Shown piece by piece: positions 7,197-9,203 of a stretch of DNA of 9,203 nucleotides (position 1 is the stretch's first letter; each line of letters opens with the position of its first letter). This DNA comes from Candidatus Omnitrophota bacterium (GTDB lineage: Bacteria; Omnitrophota; Gorgyraeia; 2-01-FULL-45-10): assembly GCA_022703295.1 (NCBI GenBank), contig JAKLDX010000032.1:1-9203 (forward strand), in the 5' to 3' direction. Position numbers and translations under genes: made by a program. The notes beneath the pieces were generated by a model that saw nothing but the letters and a program-made list of their open reading frames with translations, had not been told where the DNA came from and did no database searches.

Positions 7197-7225
7197 TTTA
7201 CATCTCGTCCCGCGTATGTTAAATT
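7197..7225 (+). promoter_or_regulatory. Possible internal promoter before the flippase-like gene
   Basis: TTTACA (7197-7202) and TAAATT (7220-7225) are separated by 17 bases, close to sigma-70 consensus but with one mismatch in the -35 box and one or more in the -10 box. It falls in the only sizeable gap (38 bases) downstream of rmuC. Start of transcription would be near 7232, so an ATG at 7234 would have almost no leader. Low GC stretches are common enough for such matches to arise by chance. Confidence 0.35.
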
Positions 7226-8211
7226 ATTTACCCATGAAAAAGAAAATGCTTTCATATGCTTTAAGGGCTTTTGTCAGCATAGCACTTATCATAATATTAC
7301 TATATATTATGAGGGATAAGTACCCGCAAATACTGAGGGCTATCAAAAACGCGAACTTATTGCTGATGGTAGCCGCCATCCTGGCGTTCGTAGTCGCCAT
7401 TTTAACCGCTTCACTCAGGCTTAAGCTGATAGTGGAGGCGCAGGAAGACATACCCTTAACGTTCAAGGAAGCCGTATCGCTGACATTCATAGGATATTTT
7501 TTTAATAATTTCCTTCCTACGTCTATCGGCGGAGACCTGGTCAAGGCATATTATCTTTCTACAAAAACATCGGACAAGGCCGGTTCCTTCGCGTCCATCT
7601 TCATCGACAGATTTCTCGGGCTGGTAACGATGATATTCATGGCATTCATCGCCCTGTTTTTCGCTGGGAATAATATAGTCGACAGGACGGCGCAGAAAAT
7701 GATCTACGCCATCACCGTAATAGCCGTCATCGGCATTATCTTCATTACAAATAAAGCCTTTGCGAAAAAGTTTTCCGTTTTTCTTTATTTCTTCAGGCCA
7801 ATAGAAGAACAATTAAAAAAGGCCTATCGCGGCATCAATAAATACAGGCATCATAAGATGCTGATGGTCAAATCCGTAATAATATCCCTGATAAGCCAGC
7901 TGCTATTCTTTGTGACTATAGGAGTGCTTGCTCTTAGCATAGGCTCTCGCATACCCGCGATGGACATCCTGCTCAGGATGCCGATAATAAGCATGATGAG
8001 CCTATTGCCGTCAATAAACGGCCTCGGGTTAAGAGAGGGCTCGACAGTCCTTCTTTTCGGACCGTTAATAGGTAAAGGGAATGCTTTTGCGGTCAGCATA
8101 CTCTGGCTTTTCGTACTTTTGGTGATAAGCGTAGCGGGCGGGATCATATACGCCCTGAGCCCGCAGTTCAAAGTAAAATTCAAGGAGATCGAAGAAGAGG
8201 ATGCCCTATGA
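7216..8211 (+). CDS. Flippase-like integral membrane protein (AglD/YbhN/MprF-TM, UPF0104 type)
   Basis: A 331-residue protein that is mostly hydrophobic, with about eight predicted membrane spans (for example near 13-30, 42-62, 78-100, 130-152, 158-180, 218-245 and two or more at 255-320). It has the family's motifs: FFNNFLPTSIGGDLVKAYYL near 95-112 followed by IDRFLGL, and the PSINGLGLREG motif near 265-275. Both fit the lysylphosphatidylglycerol-synthase-TM family, some members of which move or modify lipid-linked sugars or lipids. The substrate is unknown. Two starts are possible: ATG 7216 and ATG 7234; neither has a clear ribosome site, and starting at 7234 gives a short basic MKKK N-terminus. 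The last base of its TGA (8209-8211) follows an ATGA overlap with the Trm112-like gene. Confidence 0.88.
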   Translation: MLNYLPMKKKMLSYALRAFVSIALIIILLYIMRDKYPQILRAIKNANLLLMVAAILAFVVAILTASLRLKLIVEAQEDIPLTFKEAVSLTFIGYFFNNFLPTSIGGDLVKAYYLSTKTSDKAGSFASIFIDRFLGLVTMIFMAFIALFFAGNNIVDRTAQKMIYAITVIAVIGIIFITNKAFAKKFSVFLYFFRPIEEQLKKAYRGINKYRHHKMLMVKSVIISLISQLLFFVTIGVLALSIGSRIPAMDILLRMPIISMMSLLPSINGLGLREGSTVLLFGPLIGKGNAFAVSILWLFVLLVISVAGGIIYALSPQFKVKFKEIEEEDAL

Positions 8212-8381
8212 TAGATAAGCGGGTAATGGATATACTGGCCTGTCCGGCATGCAAAGCGGATGTCAGGCAGGTTGCGGAGGAAATAATCTGCGCGAAATGC
8301 GGCAGGCGCTATCCGGTCAGAAACGGCATTCCGATTATGATGACCGAAGAGGCGCTTCAACAGAACAAAAAAGAGGAATGA
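8208..8381 (+). CDS. Trm112/UPF0434 (YcaR-like) zinc-ribbon protein
   Basis: A 57-residue protein too short for many gene callers. Two CxxC pairs, Cys12/Cys15 (CPAC) and Cys28/Cys31 (CAKC), form a zinc ribbon; the opening MIDKRVMDILACPACKADV and the RRYPVRNGIPIMM ending are typical of the UPF0434/Trm112 family. In eukaryotes and archaea Trm112 activates methyltransferases that modify tRNA, rRNA and proteins; bacterial members are poorly understood. Here the Cys residues are complete. The start ATG 8208 overlaps the flippase-like stop by 4 bases and has an AGAGGA site at 8196-8201. No methyltransferase is in the window. The next gene, aroQ, starts 2 bases after the stop. Confidence 0.9.
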   Translation: MIDKRVMDILACPACKADVRQVAEEIICAKCGRRYPVRNGIPIMMTEEALQQNKKEE

Positions 8382-8383
8382 CT

Positions 8384-8821
8384 ATGCGAAAAATATTGGT
8401 AATTCACGGGCCGAACCTGAATTTGCTGGGTAAGCGCGAAGTCGATATATACGGCAGGGTCACAATCGACGACATCAATGCGGAGCTAAAGAAGATCGCT
8501 AAGACGAAAAAGGTCGCCCTGGAAATAGTCCAGACAGATCATGAAGGTGAAATAGTAGAGATCATAGGTAAGGCAAAGGGCAAGTTCGGCGCGATACTTA
8601 TAAACCCCGCGGCTTATACTCATACGAGCGTAGCCATACGCGACGCCGTAAGCGCTGTTGAGATACCTACGGTCGAGGTGCACCTTTCCAATATATACGC
8701 CAGGGAGGAATTCAGGCATACATCACTGATCGCCCCCGTAGCCAAAGGGCAGGTTTCGGGTTTCGGGATCCTGAGCTATTGCCTTGGCCTTGAAGCGGCC
8801 ATAAGCCTTATAGAAAAGTAA
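8384..8821 (+). CDS. aroQ: Type II 3-dehydroquinate dehydratase
   Basis: A 145-residue enzyme that dehydrates 3-dehydroquinate to 3-dehydroshikimate in the shikimate pathway; the type II form is a dodecamer. Seen motifs are HGPNLNLLGKRE (Asn11, Arg18), Tyr23 in DIYG (catalytic tyrosine), NPAAYTHTS (Asn74, His80), and VEVHLSNIYAREEFRHTS (catalytic His100, Arg111). All are intact. The start ATG 8384 is chosen over upstream in-frame starts because it opens with the usual MRKILVIHGPNLN and has an AGAGGA site at 8372-8377, 6 bases before it, inside the end of the zinc-ribbon gene. Its TAA shares one base with the next ATG (TAATG). Confidence 0.97.
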   Translation: MRKILVIHGPNLNLLGKREVDIYGRVTIDDINAELKKIAKTKKVALEIVQTDHEGEIVEIIGKAKGKFGAILINPAAYTHTSVAIRDAVSAVEIPTVEVHLSNIYAREEFRHTSLIAPVAKGQVSGFGILSYCLGLEAAISLIEK

Positions 8822-9203
8822 TGCTAAAACCTGATTATAAGAAAAGGCTCGCTCTTTTAGAATACGAAATGGATCGCAGAAAGCTGGATGCCTTTCTGGT
8901 AACCAGCGAAGTAAATGTCTCATATCTGAGCGGTTTTAAAGGGCACGATTCCGCGATCCTGTTAACATCCGGACGGAAATATTTTCTTACGGATTCCAGG
9001 TATATCGAAGAGGCCGCAGATTCATTAACGGGGTTCGAGATTCAGATTGTGACGCATTCTACATATCTTACCCTGCAGAAGCTGGCCGGCAGATGTCGCC
9101 TGAAAAGGATAGGTTTCGAATCTATGAACCTGCCGTATGAAATAGCGACAAGATTAAAAGCTTTTGTCGGTAAGGCAAAGCTTGTAGGGCTGAGAGACAC
9201 CGT
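8821..9203 (+). CDS. N-terminal part of an M24B (Xaa-Pro aminopeptidase-like) protein, cut by the window edge
   Basis: The first 127 codons of an open frame run off the right end. MDRRKLDAFLVTSEVNVSYLSGF is followed by LLTSGRKYFLTDSRYIEEA and, later, RIGFESMNLPYEIATRL. These are typical of the creatinase/prolidase N-terminal domain found before the M24 metallopeptidase domain (with YLSGF and FLTDSRY motifs). The catalytic metal-binding half lies outside the window, so enzyme activity cannot be seen. It overlaps the aroQ stop by one base (TAATG), which suggests co-translation. In several bacteria aroQ, this gene (often pepP/yqhT) and efp are adjacent; efp would be expected next. Confidence 0.9.
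   Translation, partial: MLKPDYKKRLALLEYEMDRRKLDAFLVTSEVNVSYLSGFKGHDSAILLTSGRKYFLTDSRYIEEAADSLTGFEIQIVTHSTYLTLQKLAGRCRLKRIGFESMNLPYEIATRLKAFVGKAKLVGLRDT

Noticed and set aside
7197..7220. TTTACA with TATGTT (7215-7220) as a promoter
   Set aside because: The spacer would be only 12 bases, too short; the TAAATT box at 17 bases is preferred.
8249..8383. Upstream extension of the aroQ frame
   Set aside because: The extra residues are the out-of-frame reading of the zinc-ribbon gene. ATG 8384 has a good ribosome site and the standard dehydroquinase N-terminus.
1..9203. CRISPR array, transposon ends, tRNA or rRNA genes
   Set aside because: No regularly spaced repeats, terminal inverted repeats with a transposase, cloverleaf-like sequence or rRNA signature was seen on reading; the space is filled by coding genes.

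Overview
The window is a compact bacterial chromosomal segment. Every supportable gene lies on the + strand, and junctions are tiny or overlapping from position 1 to the end. The genes are bacterial in type: ribosomal protein S21, RmuC, type II dehydroquinase, a YcaR/Trm112 zinc ribbon and DUF1844. There is a textbook sigma-70 type promoter (TTGACA, 17-base spacer, TAAAAT), and Shine-Dalgarno sites such as GGGAGG and GGTGAT. Codon use is heavy in ATA (Ile) and AGG/AGA (Arg), unlike enteric bacteria. This style and gene mix fit an uncultivated lineage such as Candidatus Omnitrophota, but that is an impression from gene content and not a phylogenetic result. No insertion sequence, phage gene, CRISPR array, tRNA or rRNA was seen, and no stretch over 300 bases lacks a gene.

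Layout. (1) Bases 1-107 are the 3' end of an upstream gene, possibly a YacP-like NYN ribonuclease, followed by an OsmC-family peroxiredoxin-like gene (118-498). (2) A 9-bp inverted repeat sits at the very end of osmC. Just after it comes the strong promoter that drives rpsU (564-734). (3) From rpsU a tight gene string follows: a large secreted M16 zinc protease (718-3348), a sugar-phosphate isomerase/epimerase-like TIM barrel (3350-4252), a MEMO1-family protein (4249-5070), a patatin-like phospholipase (5083-5871), a DUF1844 protein (5876-6241) and a short membrane-anchored RmuC (6248-7177). (4) After the only sizeable downstream gap (38 bases, with a possible second promoter) come a flippase-like membrane protein of the AglD/YbhN/MprF-TM type (7216-8211), a Trm112-like zinc ribbon (8208-8381), aroQ (8384-8821) and the start of an M24B Xaa-Pro aminopeptidase (from 8821, cut by the window edge).

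How they may work together. rpsU heads an operon whose later genes cover envelope proteolysis, lipid hydrolysis and DNA maintenance. The aroQ-aminopeptidase end resembles the aroQ-pepP-efp arrangement known in many bacteria, so elongation factor P could lie just past the window. I see no clear novel defence or mobile system. The most notable points are the fused active/inactive M16 protease and its start inside rpsU, a MEMO protein without its usual partners beside it, and the recurrent tight packing of genes of unknown function (MEMO, DUF1844, RmuC, Trm112) with housekeeping genes.
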